Shown piece by piece: positions 63,476-64,000 of a stretch of 64,000 bases of DNA. Source of the stretch: Cyanobacteria bacterium FACHB-502 (GTDB taxonomy: Bacteria; Cyanobacteriota; Cyanobacteriia; Elainellales; Elainellaceae); assembly GCA_014695325.1 (NCBI GenBank), contig JACJNZ010000019.1, positions 1 to 64,000 on the forward strand, in the 5' to 3' direction. Position numbers and translations under genes: made by a program. The notes under the pieces are model-generated. The model saw only the letters and a list, made by a program, of their open reading frames with translations. It did not search any database and was not told where the DNA came from. Numbering within the stretch: position 1 is the first letter of the stretch; each line of letters begins with the position of its first letter.

Positions 63476-63520
63476 AAGTCCCCCAACGTTAGGGAATTTA
63501 GGGGGAATGTTCAGGAGCTT
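63476..63520. repeat. Dispersed G-rich repeat, copy 2
   Basis: GTCCCCCAACGTTAGGGAAT is followed by TTAGGGGGAATG, TT and CAGGAGCTT. It matches the block at 121-163 in ATTTAGGGGGA and CAGGAGCTT, in the same orientation. It lies in the M23 gene's upstream region. Confidence 0.5.
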
Positions 63521-63663
63521 TTATCCTCCTCACCCCCCCTTAAAGGCGATCGGCAGAAATGAACCTTGCCATTATGCCTCTTCCAGTGAAGCACTGGCTC
63601 ATCAATCAATCTCTTCCACCTCTCCCACCCATTTTCCCTAGCCAGGGGAACGGCTTCATACTG

Positions 63664-64000
63664 CTACCTTAAACTCAGAGCAATGATGCCAAAGGTAAGC
63701 AGCACCAGACCGGAAATGCGGTTGAGCCAGCGTAGCCAATTGCTCACGCGAGGAACCTGCTTGGCATCCGCACTGAAACGGGCACGAAACCAACTCACAC
63801 TGCCGCAGAGCAATAGCCACCACAGTGCAGAACCGATAAACACACCCAACACTAGTACCGTCGCTTGAGGGTAACTATTCTGGCTGTTGGCTAATCCTAG
63901 CCCCGCAAAAACTGCCACGAAGGAGAGAATTGTCGCTGGATTGGTCAGCGTCAGAAACACAGTCGAAAAATAAGCCCCAGCCAAAGCTTTCGCCTGATGA
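63664..64000 (-). CDS. LysE-type amino-acid exporter, C-terminal part (cut by window end)
   Basis: The frame is open to the window edge, so the N-terminus lies beyond 64000. The visible 112 residues include FLTLTNPATILSFVAVFAGL, the conserved TNP block of the LysE/RhtB family. Two or three further membrane helices follow, ending near LVLLTFGIIALSLR. Such exporters remove amino acids or homoserine lactone-like compounds. The TTG at 63984 is internal, not the start. It is the last gene before the edge. Confidence 0.85.
   Translation of the reverse strand, partial: HQAKALAGAYFSTVFLTLTNPATILSFVAVFAGLGLANSQNSYPQATVLVLGVFIGSALWWLLLCGSVSWFRARFSADAKQVPRVSNWLRWLNRISGLVLLTFGIIALSLR

Noticed and set aside
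1-64000. tRNA, rRNA, tmRNA or known riboswitch
   Set aside because: I looked through the gaps for T-arm-like GTTCGA sequences, rRNA segments and common riboswitch cores and found none that hold up by eye; a covariance-model search would be needed to be certain.

Overview
The window looks like core chromosome of a cyanobacterium, probably a filamentous or otherwise large-genome lineage; I cannot name the genus. The evidence is the very frequent HIP1 octamer (GCGATCGC) and CGATCG cores, plus cyanobacterial or chloroplast-lineage proteins: Vipp1/IM30, ferrochelatase fused to a chlorophyll-binding-like helix, a BT1-type folate/biopterin transporter, a carotenoid oxygenase, DUF3611 and DUF3084 proteins, and an NtcA-type site before a glutamate dehydrogenase gene. 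Gene density is high and gene orientation is mixed. I see no rRNA, tRNA, CRISPR array, insertion sequence or prophage; a lone tyrosine recombinase has no visible element around it.

Layout. 0-9 kb: Ca2+ P-type ATPase, divergent from gdhA with its NtcA-like site; a possible FtsL-like protein and the septal transpeptidase FtsI; a glutamine synthetase-like ligase. 9-18 kb: a metallo-beta-lactamase-fold protein, PlsC, TadA, glutaredoxin, aldehyde dehydrogenase, two tandem DUF4870 proteins, an ExbB/ExbD proton channel, DUF3611, a CPBP protease and ClpS. 18-25 kb: a seven-repeat, probably beta-propeller protein with an RTX-like tail, folate transporter, carotenoid oxygenase, a lone sensory domain. 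25-35 kb: PpsA, an alkyltransferase-like protein whose 3' end overlaps a CHASE2-PAS-GGDEF cyclase, GlgB, a membrane hydroxylase. 35-41 kb: a signalling group (STAS, receiver-PP2C phosphatase, receiver-Hpt), a compact operon (methyltransferase, CPXCG protein, 52-residue membrane protein), recombinase. 41-54 kb: HemH, CdsA, CbiT, Orn/Lys/Arg decarboxylase-like enzyme, Ppk1, Vipp1, DUF1643, GatB, YqgF-like nuclease, DUF3084. 54-64 kb: an active/inactive M16 peptidase pair, a FemAB/GNAT-like protein, RibD-like reductase, a histidine kinase, an M23 peptidase and a LysE-type transporter cut by the window end.

How genes fit together. Cell-envelope functions recur: FtsI with its upstream membrane protein, ExbB/D, M23, FemAB-like, PlsC, CdsA, Vipp1 and M16. 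Nitrogen and carbon metabolism is represented by gdhA, the GS-like ligase, ppsA and glgB. The STAS and phosphatase genes have the parts of a partner-switching module.

The least expected structure is non-coding. Many gaps carry short tandem duplications of 11-19 bp with unrelated sequences, and others carry a G/A-rich spacer family. The best protein-level candidates for new biology are the seven-repeat RTX-tailed protein with a hairpin just before it, the methyltransferase/CPXCG/mini-membrane operon, and the ATL/diguanylate cyclase pair with mutually antisense tails. I did not find a clear new defence or mobile system.
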